Shown here: in pieces, positions 1 to 8,476 of the stretch | Layout: every line of letters starts with the position of its first letter | Numbering within the stretch: position 1 is the first letter of the stretch | Assembly (NCBI RefSeq): GCF_000711885.1 | Contig: NZ_JONK01000008.1 | Span: 103,253 to 167,252, forward strand | DNA from: Chromobacterium haemolyticum DSM 19808 | GTDB taxonomy: Bacteria; Pseudomonadota; Gammaproteobacteria; Burkholderiales; Chromobacteriaceae | DNA length: 64,000 bases | Direction of reading: 5' to 3' | Translations under genes and position numbers: made by a program | Notes under the pieces: generated by a model | Told to the model about the DNA's origin: nothing | Seen by the model: only the letters and a program-made list of their open reading frames with translations | Databases searched by the model: none

Positions 1-313
1 GCGGCTTGGCCACCTCCCCGTCCACCAACACATTCCAGGGTCGGGTTTTCAGACTGCTGGCGTTTGCCGCCGGATCGGCTTTGTCGGTGCCGAATTCATA
101 GAAATTGTTGTAGCCGGTAATCTCTTTCAGGCTATTGGCCTTGTCGTTGCCGGCCAAGGTCGACAGCGGGCTTTTCTTGGCGGCCAGCGCCGCCAAAGTC
201 TCAGCGGACAGCAGCAGGCCCGCGCTGCCCAGCATGAAATGGCGGCGGTTCAGATATACGCCTTCCGGCGTGATGTCCGACGAGGAAATATCGGCGGGTT
301 TCTTGATCAGCAT
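1..313 (-). CDS. msrP: MsrP (YedY) protein-methionine-sulfoxide reductase catalytic subunit, N-terminal part
   Basis: This is the first ~104 residues of a reverse-strand gene that runs off the left edge. The family is a periplasmic molybdopterin enzyme that repairs oxidised methionine in envelope proteins, taking electrons from the membrane haem protein MsrQ. The N-terminus (MLIKKPADI) is followed by a twin-arginine export signal, LNRRHFML, and a hydrophobic stretch. The mature start, with the [15 protein letters not shown] segment, is typical of MsrP. The catalytic core lies outside the window, so integrity cannot be judged. The ATG lies at 313-311. Confidence 0.93.
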   Translation of the reverse strand, partial: MLIKKPADISSSDITPEGVYLNRRHFMLGSAGLLLSAETLAALAAKKSPLSTLAGNDKANSLKEITGYNNFYEFGTDKADPAANASSLKTRPWNVLVDGEVAKP

Positions 314-386
314 GGCGGTGTCTCCGGTCTCTACCCCCATGAGTCGGGAGCGGCTCCTGAATCTGACAATCGTTCACGCAGATAAT

Positions 387-1328
387 TTACGCAAGGGGCT
401 CCTCATCCGCCCGCCAGGCCCGCCCCAAAGCGCTGCCCTGGCCGCCGTCACGCGCCAGAAGCCGGCCTATCGCCTGCAAGGCGGCCCAGCGCGGGCCGCA
501 CCAGTCCGGCGCGATCAGGGTTGGTGCCTGCGCGGTGGCCGACACTCGGTGGTACACCACTTGCGGCGGGGTATGGCGGATCAGGCTGGCCGCCGCTTCC
601 GCGTAATCGTCCAAGCTCCACGGCGCCACTTCGCCCCGCCGGTATTGCGCCGCCATCCGCGAACCGCGCACCACCATCAGCGGATGCAACTTCAACCCTT
701 CCACGCCGATGTCCAACACCGCGTTCAGCGAGGCATGGACAGCGGCCTCGTCCTCTCCGGGCAGGCCGGCGATCAAATGAGTGCACACCTTGAGCCCGTG
801 GCCATGCGCTCGCCGCACCGCATCGCGATACTCAGCCAAGCCGTGGCCACGCCGGATCAGGGCCTGGGTCCGGTCGTGAGCGGTCTGCAGTCCTAGTTCC
901 AGCCATACCTCGCCGCCTTGCTGCTGGTATTCCGCCAGCAAGGCCAGCGCGGCGTCCGGCACACAGTCCGGCCGGGTACCCACGCACAAACCCACCACAT
1001 CGGCACCGGCCAGCGCCTCGTCGTACAAGCGGCGCAGTTGCTCGGTTTCGGCGTAGGTACTGGTATAAGCCTGGAAATAAGCCAGATAACGGCGCGCGCG
1101 GTCAGTCTTGATTTTCTCCCGCGCCAATTGCTCGCTGATCGACAAGGCCGCCGGATCGCGGCCGAAGCTGCGCACATTGCAAAAGGTACAGCCGCCGCGC
1201 CCCAAGGTGCCGTCGCGGTTGGGACAGGTGAAGTCGCCCGCCAGCGATAATTTATGCACCGGCTCGCCAAAACGGCGCTTCAGATAATAACCAAAGGTAT
1301 GCAGATGCCGGGTCAGGTCCATTGCCAA
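387..1328 (-). CDS. TIGR01212 family radical SAM protein (YhcC-like)
   Basis: 313 aa. The radical SAM cluster is present as Cys35, Cys47 and Cys50 in a CPNRDGT...GGCTFC context, the YhcC signature with wider spacing than the usual CxxxCxxC. The rest forms a partial TIM barrel (segments LCVGTRPDC and ELGLQTAHD). The family's substrate is not firmly established; YhcC-type proteins are general radical SAM enzymes related to Elp3. Start: MAMDL; the second Met, two codons on, is equally possible. It stands alone on the reverse strand, 73 bp from msrP, and could be cotranscribed with it. Confidence 0.88.
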   Translation of the reverse strand: MAMDLTRHLHTFGYYLKRRFGEPVHKLSLAGDFTCPNRDGTLGRGGCTFCNVRSFGRDPAALSISEQLAREKIKTDRARRYLAYFQAYTSTYAETEQLRRLYDEALAGADVVGLCVGTRPDCVPDAALALLAEYQQQGGEVWLELGLQTAHDRTQALIRRGHGLAEYRDAVRRAHGHGLKVCTHLIAGLPGEDEAAVHASLNAVLDIGVEGLKLHPLMVVRGSRMAAQYRRGEVAPWSLDDYAEAAASLIRHTPPQVVYHRVSATAQAPTLIAPDWCGPRWAALQAIGRLLARDGGQGSALGRAWRADEEPLA

Positions 1329-1414
1329 ACAACGCTCAAAGCCGGGCAGTCTAGCCAGCGAGCGGGCAGGAGGCGCTGAGCGGGATCAAGGATGGGCGCA
1401 ATGGCTCTCTGTAA

Positions 1415-1554
1415 AGCAGTTCAATGTCTGGCGAGCAAGAACGAAACAAGGCGAAAACGGCTGAAAAAGCGGAGTGTACACACGCTACATGAGCATTTTG
1501 AAAGTGCGCTTACCGAGCCAGGTTTCACGACGCGAGGCAGATCGTAAACAGGTC
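1415..1554 (+). mobile_element. MITE-like intergenic repeat, copy A
   Basis: Roughly 140 bp non-coding element, the most diverged of six copies in the window. The left end reads AGCAGTTCAATGTCTGGCGAGC; the interior shares the AAGGCGAAAAC and TACATGAGCATTT blocks with the other copies; the right end reads GCAGATCGTAAACAGGTC. It is flanked by TAA (1412-1414) and TTA (1555-1557). The right TTA is the reverse complement of the stop codon of the small membrane protein gene that follows on the minus strand. No coding potential is evident. Confidence 0.75.
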
Positions 1555-1737
1555 TTAAAGACGATGCCAGCCCAATAGATACAGCACCGAAAACAGCCCC
1601 GCACTGACTAGCAACGCCAGGGCCAGCGTGCTGAACAGCTCGTGCAGGCTCTGCCGCTGGCGACGGTTGAGCAGCCAGCGGGCCAACATCAGCAGCACGC
1701 CGCACAGCACGAAGAACTTGAAGAGACGACCGAACAT
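1555..1737 (-). CDS. Small two-helix membrane protein, unknown function
   Basis: 60 aa from the ATG at 1737 (MFGRLFKFF). A longer frame opens upstream, but its extra 26 residues are Arg/Ala-rich and not protein-like. The sequence is a short positively charged N-terminus, a first hydrophobic helix (about residues 6-20, FVLCGVLLMLARWLL), an Arg/Gln loop, then a second helix (about 33-55, LALALLVSAGLFSVLYLLG). This suggests an inner-membrane hairpin. I do not recognise the family. Its stop codon is directly abutted by MITE copy A. It faces away from metX. Confidence 0.55.
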   Translation of the reverse strand: MFGRLFKFFVLCGVLLMLARWLLNRRQRQSLHELFSTLALALLVSAGLFSVLYLLGWHRL

Positions 1738-1865
1738 GGCGGGCCAGAGAAGGAAAGTCGCCCGATTATCCGGCGCGCCGCCGCGGCTGGCAAGACGCTG
1801 TCGCCGGCGGCTCAAGACATGCTAAAGTCCTGACTGTAGCCTACAGGAGGCTCCGCGACGAGAAT

Positions 1866-1883
1866 GGCCGGCACAGACCGGCC
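1866..1883 (+). promoter_or_regulatory. Stem-loop in the metX leader
   Basis: Perfect 6-bp GC stem (GGCCGG / CCGGCC) with a 6-nt loop, upstream of the metX start in the presumed 5' untranslated region. It may affect metX translation or simply be a GC-rich coincidence. It does not match the SAM or SAH riboswitch consensus that I know. Confidence 0.25.
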
Positions 1884-1957
1884 GCCGGTGGAGCGACAGC
1901 ATGAGCATGGCCAACGCCGCGCATGCCGAAAATAGCAAAAGAGGCACTCAAGTCATC

Positions 1958-3100
1958 ATGTCCGACTCCCACGACTCCGTCGGCATCGTTACGGCTCAAA
2001 CCGCCGTGTTCGATACCCCCTTGCCGCTCAATAGCGGCGCCATACTGCAAGGCTACCAGCTGCGCTTCGAGACCTATGGCGAACTCAATGCCGCCAAGAG
2101 CAACGCCATCCTGATCTGTCACGCCCTGTCCGGCCATCATCATGTAGCCGGCTGCTACCAGGCGGACGACAAGGCCGCCGGCTGGTGGGACAATATGGTT
2201 GGTCCCGGCAAGCCCATCGACACCCGCCGCTTCTTCGTGGTCGGCGTCAACAATCTGGGAGGGTGTCATGGCAGCACCGGTCCCTCCAGCGTCAATCCCG
2301 CCACCGGCCAGCCCTGGGGCTCCGCCTTTCCCGTCGTCACCGTGTCCGACTGGGTCTACAGCCAGTCGCGCTTGGCGGACCGATTGGGCATAGAACGCTG
2401 GGCGGCGGTGATAGGCGGCAGCCTGGGCGGCATGCAGGCCTTGCAATGGAGCATCGACTACCCGGAGCGCATTGCCCACGCGCTGGTGATCGCATCCGCC
2501 CCCAAGCTATCGGCTCAGAACATCGCCTTCAACGACGTGGCGCGCCAAGCCATCATCACCGACCCCGAATTCCACGGCGGCGACTTCTACGCCCATAATG
2601 CGCTGCCGCGGCGCGGCCTGCGGCTGGCGCGCATGCTCGGTCACATCACCTATCTATCCGACGACGGCATGGGCGCGAAATTCGGCCGCATGCTGCGTTC
2701 CGGAGACTATCGCTTCGGCTACGACGTGGAGTTCGAGATCGAATCCTATCTGCGTTATCAGGGCGACAAATTCTCCGACGCCTTCGACGCCAATACCTAC
2801 CTGCTGATGACCAAGGCGCTGGATTACTTCGACCCGGCCAAGAGCTTTGGCGGAGACCTGGTCGCTGCGCTGAAAAAGGCCAGCGCCCAATTCCTGGTAG
2901 CCAGCTTCACTAGCGACTGGCGCTTTTCGCCGGAGCGATCGCGCGAAACCGTCAAGGCGCTGGTGGCCGCCAACCGGCCGGTGTCTTATGCCGAAATCGA
3001 GTCCGTACACGGCCACGACGCCTTTTTGATGACCGACGAACCCTATGTCCAATTGATGCGCGCCTACCTCGACCGCGTGGCGCGGGAGGTGCAAGCATGA
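1958..3100 (+). CDS. metX: Homoserine O-acyltransferase MetX
   Basis: 380 aa alpha/beta hydrolase-fold enzyme acylating homoserine at the start of methionine synthesis. The nucleophile elbow GGSLGGMQ puts the catalytic Ser at about residue 155; the C-terminal HGHDAFL supplies the His. Whether the donor is acetyl- or succinyl-CoA cannot be decided here; many proteobacterial MetX proteins use succinyl-CoA. The start at 1958 ([11 protein letters not shown]) matches the family's usual N-terminus. An in-frame ATG at 1901 has the better ribosome-binding site (GGAG, 7 nt spacing) and would add 19 residues, so the start is uncertain. The stop overlaps metW by 4 bp (ATGA). Confidence 0.93.
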   Translation: MSDSHDSVGIVTAQTAVFDTPLPLNSGAILQGYQLRFETYGELNAAKSNAILICHALSGHHHVAGCYQADDKAAGWWDNMVGPGKPIDTRRFFVVGVNNLGGCHGSTGPSSVNPATGQPWGSAFPVVTVSDWVYSQSRLADRLGIERWAAVIGGSLGGMQALQWSIDYPERIAHALVIASAPKLSAQNIAFNDVARQAIITDPEFHGGDFYAHNALPRRGLRLARMLGHITYLSDDGMGAKFGRMLRSGDYRFGYDVEFEIESYLRYQGDKFSDAFDANTYLLMTKALDYFDPAKSFGGDLVAALKKASAQFLVASFTSDWRFSPERSRETVKALVAANRPVSYAEIESVHGHDAFLMTDEPYVQLMRAYLDRVAREVQA

Positions 3101-3702
3101 ACGCCCCGCAAACCACGGTGCCGCTGCGCGCCGACCTGGGCCTGATCGCCGACTGGATCACGCCCGGCAGCCGGGTTCTGGATCTAGGCTGCGGCGACGG
3201 CGCGCTGCTGTCCTGGCTGGGCCGCAACAAACAAGTGGTGGGTTACGGCGTGGACCTGGATGTGAGCAATGTCGTCAAATGCGTAGCCTCCGGCGTCAAC
3301 GCGCTGCAAGGCAACCTGGAAACCGGCTTGGCCGAATTCGACAGCGACGCCTTCGACCACGTAGTGCTGTCGCAAACCATACAGGCGATGCGCGAAACCG
3401 AGCAGATTCTCAACGAAATGCTGCGAGTAGGCCGCGAAGCCATCGTCACTTTTCCCAACTTTGGCTTCTGGGAAAACCGCTGGCAAATCCTGCAGGGCCA
3501 CATGCCGGTTTCCGACACCATCCCCTACCAGTGGTACGATACGCCCAACATTCACTGGTGCATGCTCGGCGACTTTGAAGCGCTGTGCGCCAAGAATCGG
3601 CTGCGCGTGGTGGAACGCGTGGTGATGAATGGGGTCAAACGGGTGACTTTCATGCCCAACTTGCGCGGCAGCCTGGCGTTCTACCGGGTGGCGCGCCAAT
3701 AA
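3097..3702 (+). CDS. metW: MetW, methionine biosynthesis methyltransferase-like protein
   Basis: 201 aa. A class I SAM-dependent methyltransferase fold is evident from motif I ([12 protein letters not shown], about residues 28-39), the acidic VDLDV strand and the motif IV region VLSQTIQ. MetW is the usual partner of MetX in proteobacteria and is needed for full homoserine acyltransferase function; its own methyltransferase activity is unproven. It is translationally coupled to metX through a 4-bp ATGA overlap, so the two should be made in fixed ratio. Length is normal for the family. Confidence 0.93.
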   Translation: MNAPQTTVPLRADLGLIADWITPGSRVLDLGCGDGALLSWLGRNKQVVGYGVDLDVSNVVKCVASGVNALQGNLETGLAEFDSDAFDHVVLSQTIQAMRETEQILNEMLRVGREAIVTFPNFGFWENRWQILQGHMPVSDTIPYQWYDTPNIHWCMLGDFEALCAKNRLRVVERVVMNGVKRVTFMPNLRGSLAFYRVARQ

Positions 3703-3708
3703 CAACAA

Positions 3709-3729
3709 GCGGCGGGCCGGTCCCGCCGC
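3709..3729 (+). terminator. GC hairpin between metW and ampG
   Basis: 8-bp stem GCGGCGGG / CCCGCCGC with a 5-nt loop, 7 bp after the metW stop. No U-tract follows, so it is a weak or factor-dependent terminator at best, and could instead be a processing or stability element between metXW and ampG. Confidence 0.35.
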
Positions 3730-3754
3730 GCGATCCGTAGAAACTGGCCTGCCC

Positions 3755-5023
3755 ATGAGCAACACAACCATCGACTGGCGGCGCGACGTCTTCTCGCGCA
3801 CGATGCTGATCTGCGTCTTCACCGGCTTCGCATCCGGTCTTCCGCTGTACACCCTGATCAACCTGCTGCCCGCCTGGCTGCGCAGCGAAGGCGTCGACCT
3901 CAAGGCCATCGGCTTGTTCGCGCTGATCGGCTTGCCCTATACCTGGAAATTCCTGTGGTCCCCGTTGATGGACCGCTACGTGCCGCCGCTACTGGGCCGC
4001 CGCCGCGGCTGGATGCTGCTGACCCAACTGGCGCTCATCGTCACCATGGCTGGCTTCGGCCTGTTCAACCCGGGCCAGCACATCTGGAGCATCGCCGCGC
4101 TGGCGGTGGGCGTGGCCTTCTTCTCCGCCAGCCAGGACATCGTGCTGGACGCCTATCGCCGCGAAATTCTCAGCGACAACGAGCTGGGGCTCGGCAACAC
4201 CGTGCACATCAACGCCTACCGGCTGGCCGGCCTGGTGCCCGGCTCGCTGTCCTTGATCCTGGCGGATTACATCCCCTGGGACCGCGTCTTCTTGATCACC
4301 GCCTTGTTCATGATTCCGGGCGTACTGATGACGCTAAAAGTCAGCGAGCCCAAACTTGCGGGCCAAGCGCCCAAAACGCTGCGAGAAGCCGTGGTGGAGC
4401 CCTTCCATGAGTTCATCACCCGCCAGGGCTGGCAAGGCGCCGCCTGGATTCTGGGCTTCATCTTCCTGTACAAGCTAGGGGACAGCATGGCCACCTCGCT
4501 GGCCACCCCGTTCTACTTGGACATGGGTTACGCCAAGTCCCAGATCGGGCTGGTGGCCAAGCACGCCGCGCTATGGCCGGCGGTGATAGGCGGCCTGCTC
4601 GGCGGTCTGTGGATGATCAAACTGGGCATCAACCGGGCGCTATGGGCCTTCGGCGTGGTTCAGGTACTCTCCATTCTGGGCTTCGCCTGGCTGGCCAGCT
4701 ATGGACGTTTCGCCGCCATCGGCGCGCATGAACTGAGCATGCTGGCCGTGGTCATCGGCTTCGAAGCGCTGGGCGTCGGCCTCGGCACCGCCGCCTTCGT
4801 CGCCTTCATCGCCAAGAGCACCCACCCGGCCTACACCGCCACCCAATTCGCCTTGTTCACCAGCCTGGCCGCGGTGCCCCGTACCCTGGCCAACGCCTCG
4901 ACCGGCTACATCATCGACGCCATAGGCTGGACCCATTTTTTCCTGTTGTGCACCGCGCTGGCGCTGCCCGGCATGGTGTTGTTGCTGAAAGTCGCCCCAT
5001 GGAGGGAAAAGGAGGGAGCATGA
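3755..5023 (+). CDS. ampG: AmpG-family muropeptide MFS transporter
   Basis: 422 aa, about 12 hydrophobic helices. The N-terminal FTGFASGLPLYTLINLLPAWL and the WSPLMDRY...LGRRRGWM loop are hallmarks of AmpG, the inner-membrane importer of GlcNAc-anhydro-muropeptides for cell-wall recycling. The central FLYKLGDSMA and C-terminal SLAAVPRTLANASTGY segments also fit. The following lysozyme-inhibitor-like gene overlaps its stop by 4 bp, linking muropeptide recycling with a wall-protection protein. Confidence 0.88.
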   Translation: MSNTTIDWRRDVFSRTMLICVFTGFASGLPLYTLINLLPAWLRSEGVDLKAIGLFALIGLPYTWKFLWSPLMDRYVPPLLGRRRGWMLLTQLALIVTMAGFGLFNPGQHIWSIAALAVGVAFFSASQDIVLDAYRREILSDNELGLGNTVHINAYRLAGLVPGSLSLILADYIPWDRVFLITALFMIPGVLMTLKVSEPKLAGQAPKTLREAVVEPFHEFITRQGWQGAAWILGFIFLYKLGDSMATSLATPFYLDMGYAKSQIGLVAKHAALWPAVIGGLLGGLWMIKLGINRALWAFGVVQVLSILGFAWLASYGRFAAIGAHELSMLAVVIGFEALGVGLGTAAFVAFIAKSTHPAYTATQFALFTSLAAVPRTLANASTGYIIDAIGWTHFFLLCTALALPGMVLLLKVAPWREKEGA

Positions 5024-5355
5024 AGGCATGGAAATCAGCGTTGCTCGGCGCAACGCTGCTGAGCGCATCCTGCGCCGCCGCCGCGTCGGCCTCCGCCGAC
5101 ACGACCATGCAAACCGTCAAATACCGCTGCAACGGCAGCAAAATGGTGGTGGTGGAGTATCCACTCCAGCAGATCGACGCCGCTATCCGCCTCAGCTGGA
5201 ATAACCACCGCTATCGGCTGACCTCGGCCAAGGTCGCTCAAGGCGAGCGTTACGTAAGCCAACAATTGATCTGGTCGCGGCTGGACGAGCAAGCGCGTTT
5301 GACTACCCGTGGCGGCCGTGTACTGGCTCAGGGCTGCCGCGATATAGAGCGATAA
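5020..5355 (+). CDS. MliC-type C-type lysozyme inhibitor domain protein
   Basis: 111 aa. A signal peptide (about residues 1-26, ending near ASASA) contains a Cys at position 18 but no clean lipobox. The mature part has the MliC pattern: YRCNG near the start, VVVEYPL, an AAIRLSW strand, LTSAKVAQGERYVSQQLIWSRLDEQARL, and a closing QGC Cys. MliC/PliC proteins bind and inhibit C-type lysozyme in the periplasm or outer membrane. The family's usual SGARY motif is changed to SAKVAQGERY, so inhibition is not certain. ATG overlaps the ampG stop (ATGA). Confidence 0.7.
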   Translation: MKAWKSALLGATLLSASCAAAASASADTTMQTVKYRCNGSKMVVVEYPLQQIDAAIRLSWNNHRYRLTSAKVAQGERYVSQQLIWSRLDEQARLTTRGGRVLAQGCRDIER

Positions 5356-5372
5356 GCCGCGGCCGACGACGC

Positions 5373-5798
5373 TCAATCTCCCCAGGCCACGCATGACTGC
5401 GGGCCGGACTCATCCGGTCCGCACTGCGATAGATTGCCGTCCTGATCCAGGCTCAACTGCAAACGGCCGGCTAAACGGTGCCCCACCCTGGGCTTGGCCA
5501 ACAAACGGAAACTGGCTTGTCCGGCGCGGTCCGCCGCCAGACTGGCACTGCCCAGCCTGATTTCAAACTCGCTCGTGTTCGGCCGCGGCAACGGCGGCCA
5601 CGACCCGGACTGTGAAGGGTTTTCCAAATGCCAGCGCTGGACGAAATGGAGATTCTCCAACAAGGCCGCGGGCGCCTCAGCCAACTGCCCGCGCAATATC
5701 TGCTGCTGATAAGCCGGCCAGGCCATCGCGACCAGGATGGCCGTCACCGCCATCGCCGCCAGCAACTCCAGCAAGGTCATCCCGGCTTGCGCCCTCAT
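5373..5798 (-). CDS. Type IV minor pilin, PilE-like
   Basis: 141 aa from MRAQAGMTLLELL. The short prepilin leader ends in Gly before the methylated N-terminal residue; G-MTLLELLAAMAVTAI is the hydrophobic pilin helix with Glu5 retained. Two Cys near the C-terminus (QCGPDE and SCVAWGD) could form the D-region disulfide. Last gene of the fimT-pilV-pilW-pilX operon, overlapping pilX by 4 bp. Such minor pilins prime assembly of type IV pili and are cleaved by PilD. Confidence 0.8.
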   Translation of the reverse strand: MRAQAGMTLLELLAAMAVTAILVAMAWPAYQQQILRGQLAEAPAALLENLHFVQRWHLENPSQSGSWPPLPRPNTSEFEIRLGSASLAADRAGQASFRLLAKPRVGHRLAGRLQLSLDQDGNLSQCGPDESGPQSCVAWGD

Positions 5799-6478
5799 TC
5801 CTCCTCCAATTGCCGCCAGTTCAAGCGCCCGCCGCGGCCGGCCTGCTCGCCCGCTCCGGCCCAGAACCAACTTTGCACAGTCAGCGCGCTACGCTCGCTT
5901 TCACCCCAAACCCGCACACTGATCCGGAACAGACGACCATCGACGCCGACGAACCGAAATGTAGGATTGAGCAACTCCAGCACATAGCGCGGCGGGCTCC
6001 AACGCTGTCCAACTCGTACCCGCGCCGGCAAGCACGATGTCGGCGGACGGCCCGGCGTCTGCTCAAGCGGACGACTGGGTCCGCAAGGATGCAATAGCGG
6101 CCACCGCGCGCCGTTGATCTGCACGCTGCGCCGCCACAAATCTGGCTCGGTCGAACACAAACCATAACCGACGCCGTCAACGGTGGACAGACAGTCCGGC
6201 ATGAACCAGCCCAAGCCGCGGGCGTCGCCGTGCCAGGGAATGCCGCTTTCGCCCGTCAAGCCATCCTCAAAGCGGAGATTCAAGTCCAAAACTCGCCGCT
6301 CCGCCGCCCGCAAGGCCTGCAGCGCCGCCAGCCGCAGCGCCCGCTGTTCCGCCAGATTGCGCGTGGCGCGCTGTTCCACCGCCACTGAGCGAGCGGTTCC
6401 CATGGCCAGCACCGTCAACAGGCTGAGCAGCGGCAGGATCAGCCACAACACGGCGCCGTGCGGCCGGGAGCCTCTCAT
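5795..6478 (-). CDS. pilX: Type IV pilus minor pilin PilX-like
   Basis: 227 aa from MRGSRPHGAV. The N-terminal hydrophobic helix (LWLILPLLSLLTVLAMG) lacks the classical GFTLIE cleavage context, as usual for PilX. The following ARSVAVEQRATRNLAEQRALRLAALQALRAAERRVL stretch, with its A-E rich amphipathic helix, is characteristic (shown here only in part: EQRALRLAALQALRAAE). It overlaps pilW and the PilE-like gene by 4 bp each, implying translational coupling. The role is a component of the minor pilin priming complex. Confidence 0.75.
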   Translation of the reverse strand: MRGSRPHGAVLWLILPLLSLLTVLAMGTARSVAVEQRATRNLAEQRALRLAALQALRAAERRVLDLNLRFEDGLTGESGIPWHGDARGLGWFMPDCLSTVDGVGYGLCSTEPDLWRRSVQINGARWPLLHPCGPSRPLEQTPGRPPTSCLPARVRVGQRWSPPRYVLELLNPTFRFVGVDGRLFRISVRVWGESERSALTVQSWFWAGAGEQAGRGGRLNWRQLEEE

Positions 6479-7326
6479 CCGCTCGGCTCCAATGCGCACG
6501 GCAGGGCCGGCGTCAACGCCACCACGGTGGTCCATCCCTGCCGGCGGCCATCCGACTGAATCTCAAGCGACAGCTCCACCCGCGACAAACGCATCCAATC
6601 CTCAACGCTGAGTTGATCCGCTTGTTCCCGCCAGGTCAGCTCCAGCGGCCGACAGGCATGGCGAACGCCAAAGCGCTGCCGCAACGCCGTAACGCCCGTT
6701 GCCAGCAATTGCGGCGGCTCCGCCGCGCGGCCGGGCCGGTTTTCCTCCAGCCATAAGGCATCGCCGTCGCCCTCCCTGCGCAGGACGTAACGCTGCGAAG
6801 CGATGGCCAATACCTCCAAGGAGGCGCTATCCGCGCCGCGCAACGGCCCCGCCGCAGCGTCCCCCTGCCAGGCCAGCACATGCGCGCCGGACTCCCGCCG
6901 CCATTGCAAGCCCGGTTCACCCTGCGTCAACAGCCTCAGACTAGAGCAACTGGCCAATGCCGCTTCTTTCCAATCCGCCTCGCTGTGCCAACGCAACATG
7001 GTCTGCGTCGCCTCCTCCGTCACCGATACCGCCGCAGCGCTAACGCCGTAGCGAAAGCGCATGCCTTCCGGCGCCTCGAACCCGCGCCCTGGCGACTCCG
7101 CAGCTTGCGCGCACGCGAAGCGTCCATGCCTGCGCCAGCTCTCCGCCAGTTGCGCCAGCGCAAACTGCCCGTCCTGGTGTCGCCGCAAACGGCTCTCGAG
7201 CGCTCGCAGGCTACCCTGCATCGTCAACGCGCCTTGCAAGGCCAGCGCCAACACCAGCAGGCCCAGGCTCATCGCCACCATCATCTCCACCAGGGAAAAA
7301 CCCTGGTCACGCACACCGGCGGCCAC
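6475..7326 (-). CDS. pilW: Type IV pilus minor pilin PilW-like
   Basis: 283 aa from a GTG at 7326, chosen because it falls just after the pilV stop; a second in-frame GTG at 7314 is equally possible. The longer upstream frame overlaps pilV and is not credible. Prepilin motif QGFSLVEMMVAMSLG; Gly cleavage and Glu5 are present. The long C-terminal domain with DQLSVEDW and RVELSLEIQSDGR fits PilW. Operon position is between pilV and pilX. Confidence 0.8.
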   Translation of the reverse strand: MAAGVRDQGFSLVEMMVAMSLGLLVLALALQGALTMQGSLRALESRLRRHQDGQFALAQLAESWRRHGRFACAQAAESPGRGFEAPEGMRFRYGVSAAAVSVTEEATQTMLRWHSEADWKEAALASCSSLRLLTQGEPGLQWRRESGAHVLAWQGDAAAGPLRGADSASLEVLAIASQRYVLRREGDGDALWLEENRPGRAAEPPQLLATGVTALRQRFGVRHACRPLELTWREQADQLSVEDWMRLSRVELSLEIQSDGRRQGWTTVVALTPALPCALEPSG

Positions 7327-7328
7327 GG

Positions 7329-7775
7329 CTAAGGCTCTTCCAATGCCAGCACGTAACGACGAGCAAAACGACCGGGGCCATCTCCGCCCGCCCTCTCGTC
7401 CCAAGTCAACCGCACATAGACGACATCGCCCTGCTGCTCGCACAGCTCCGTCATCGCATTCAACGCGCCGCGGCACTGCCGCGCCTCAATGGCGTTTCCC
7501 CCCAAACCTTCCAGCCGCTGCCGCAAGCGCGACCAATCCGCCTGCTGTTGCGCAGCCGCCTGCGCCTCTTCCGTCTCCGGCCACAACAGCGCCGCTTCGC
7601 CCAGCTCCAGCGCTGCCGCAATCACCTCCGCTCTCAACAAGGCGTCGCGGCCATGCAGCAGGGCACGTAGCTGCACAGAGGACAGCGCCAACATTGAAAC
7701 CATGACAACGAACAAGGCCAGCATGGTTTCCAGCAAAGCGCCGCCGCGCAAGGCGGACTCAGGCCGGGCAAGCAT
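7329..7775 (-). CDS. pilV: Type IV pilus modification protein PilV
   Basis: 148 aa from MLARPESALRGG. The prepilin motif is RGGALLETMLALFVVMVSML; the residue at the cleavage-site region departs from GFTLIE but is typical of PilV. A central AE-rich helix and two Cys in the C-terminal half (ARQCRG, TELCEQQ) follow. It overlaps fimT by 17 bp and precedes pilW by 2 bp. PilV is a minor pilin of the priming complex in the Pseudomonas-type system. Confidence 0.8.
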   Translation of the reverse strand: MLARPESALRGGALLETMLALFVVMVSMLALSSVQLRALLHGRDALLRAEVIAAALELGEAALLWPETEEAQAAAQQQADWSRLRQRLEGLGGNAIEARQCRGALNAMTELCEQQGDVVYVRLTWDERAGGDGPGRFARRYVLALEEP

Positions 7776-8295
7776 GATCCGCCTTGCCGACTTCCGCACG
7801 TCCATAGCCGCTGACCGTCAGAATCAAACACAGACCCGCGCGCGGGCTTTCCAGCACCAGGCGAGCACCCTGCCCGCGCGCCAGCCGTCCGTCCGGCATG
7901 AATTGCAACTGGTCCCGCTCCGCGCGCATTCGCACCTTGCCCACGGCGAACACCAGCAGATGCAAGCGCTCCTGACTGTCGTAACCCGCCTGGACGCCGC
8001 CCTCCTTATCCGCGTAAACCAGGGCGCCACGGTCCCACACCTGCCGCTGCTTGGCACAGCCTTGCAATTGCAGGTTCCGCTTCAGGTTGGCCGCGCACAC
8101 GTATACCGGACGGTTGCTACGCAGCGCCTCGCTGCGGGCAAAGTGCAAGAGATTGGCCATGGCTTGGGCGTGGCTGCGCAATTGCTGCGTCAACAACAAA
8201 CGGCTCAGTCCCGGCGCGGCGATCGCCAAACACAGCAACATGATCGCCAGAACCGTCATGGCCTCAATCAGGGTGAAACCGATCTGAGTTCGCAT
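7759..8295 (-). CDS. fimT: FimT/GspH family pseudopilin
   Basis: 178 aa. N-terminus MRTQIGFTLIEAMTVLAIM is a textbook prepilin: leader ending in Gly, then FTLIE. The segments LLHFARSEALRSNRPVYVCA and VWDRGALVYAD are characteristic of the GspH/FimT domain. First gene of the minor pilin operon; transcription must start in the 180 bp between it and the polA terminator. In Neisseria-like and Pseudomonas-like systems FimT takes part in pilus biogenesis or DNA binding for uptake; which applies here is unknown. Confidence 0.85.
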   Translation of the reverse strand: MRTQIGFTLIEAMTVLAIMLLCLAIAAPGLSRLLLTQQLRSHAQAMANLLHFARSEALRSNRPVYVCAANLKRNLQLQGCAKQRQVWDRGALVYADKEGGVQAGYDSQERLHLLVFAVGKVRMRAERDQLQFMPDGRLARGQGARLVLESPRAGLCLILTVSGYGRAEVGKADHACPA

Positions 8296-8425
8296 GTCAG
8301 ACCCCGTCTCATTGGGAGTCTGGACAATATATTGAGCAAAGCGAGGCTAACGGAACCGATCTTGTTCCCGAAAACGCCAGACCAGCCAGGCATTTAGGCC
8401 AGGGCCAACAAAACGACATGGGCAT

Positions 8426-8455
8426 GAAAAAAGCCAGCCTACCCGGCTGGCTTTC
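8426..8455 (-). terminator. Rho-independent terminator of polA
   Basis: 8-bp stem AGCCAGCC / GGCTGGCT (8432-8439 with 8445-8452) and 5-nt loop. Read on the minus strand it is followed by a run of six T. It lies 25 bp beyond the polA stop. Confidence 0.85.
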
Positions 8456-8476
8456 AGATTACGATGCAAATCCCGC

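Noticed and set aside
1421..1705. Short frames inside the repeats giving peptides such as FFSRFRLVS in several copies
   Set aside because: They recur because the same non-coding element is repeated; they lack ribosome-binding sites and run in either orientation relative to genes.
1841..1957. SAM or SAH riboswitch upstream of metX
   Set aside because: Only a short GC stem-loop is seen; the conserved cores of the riboswitch classes I know are not present.
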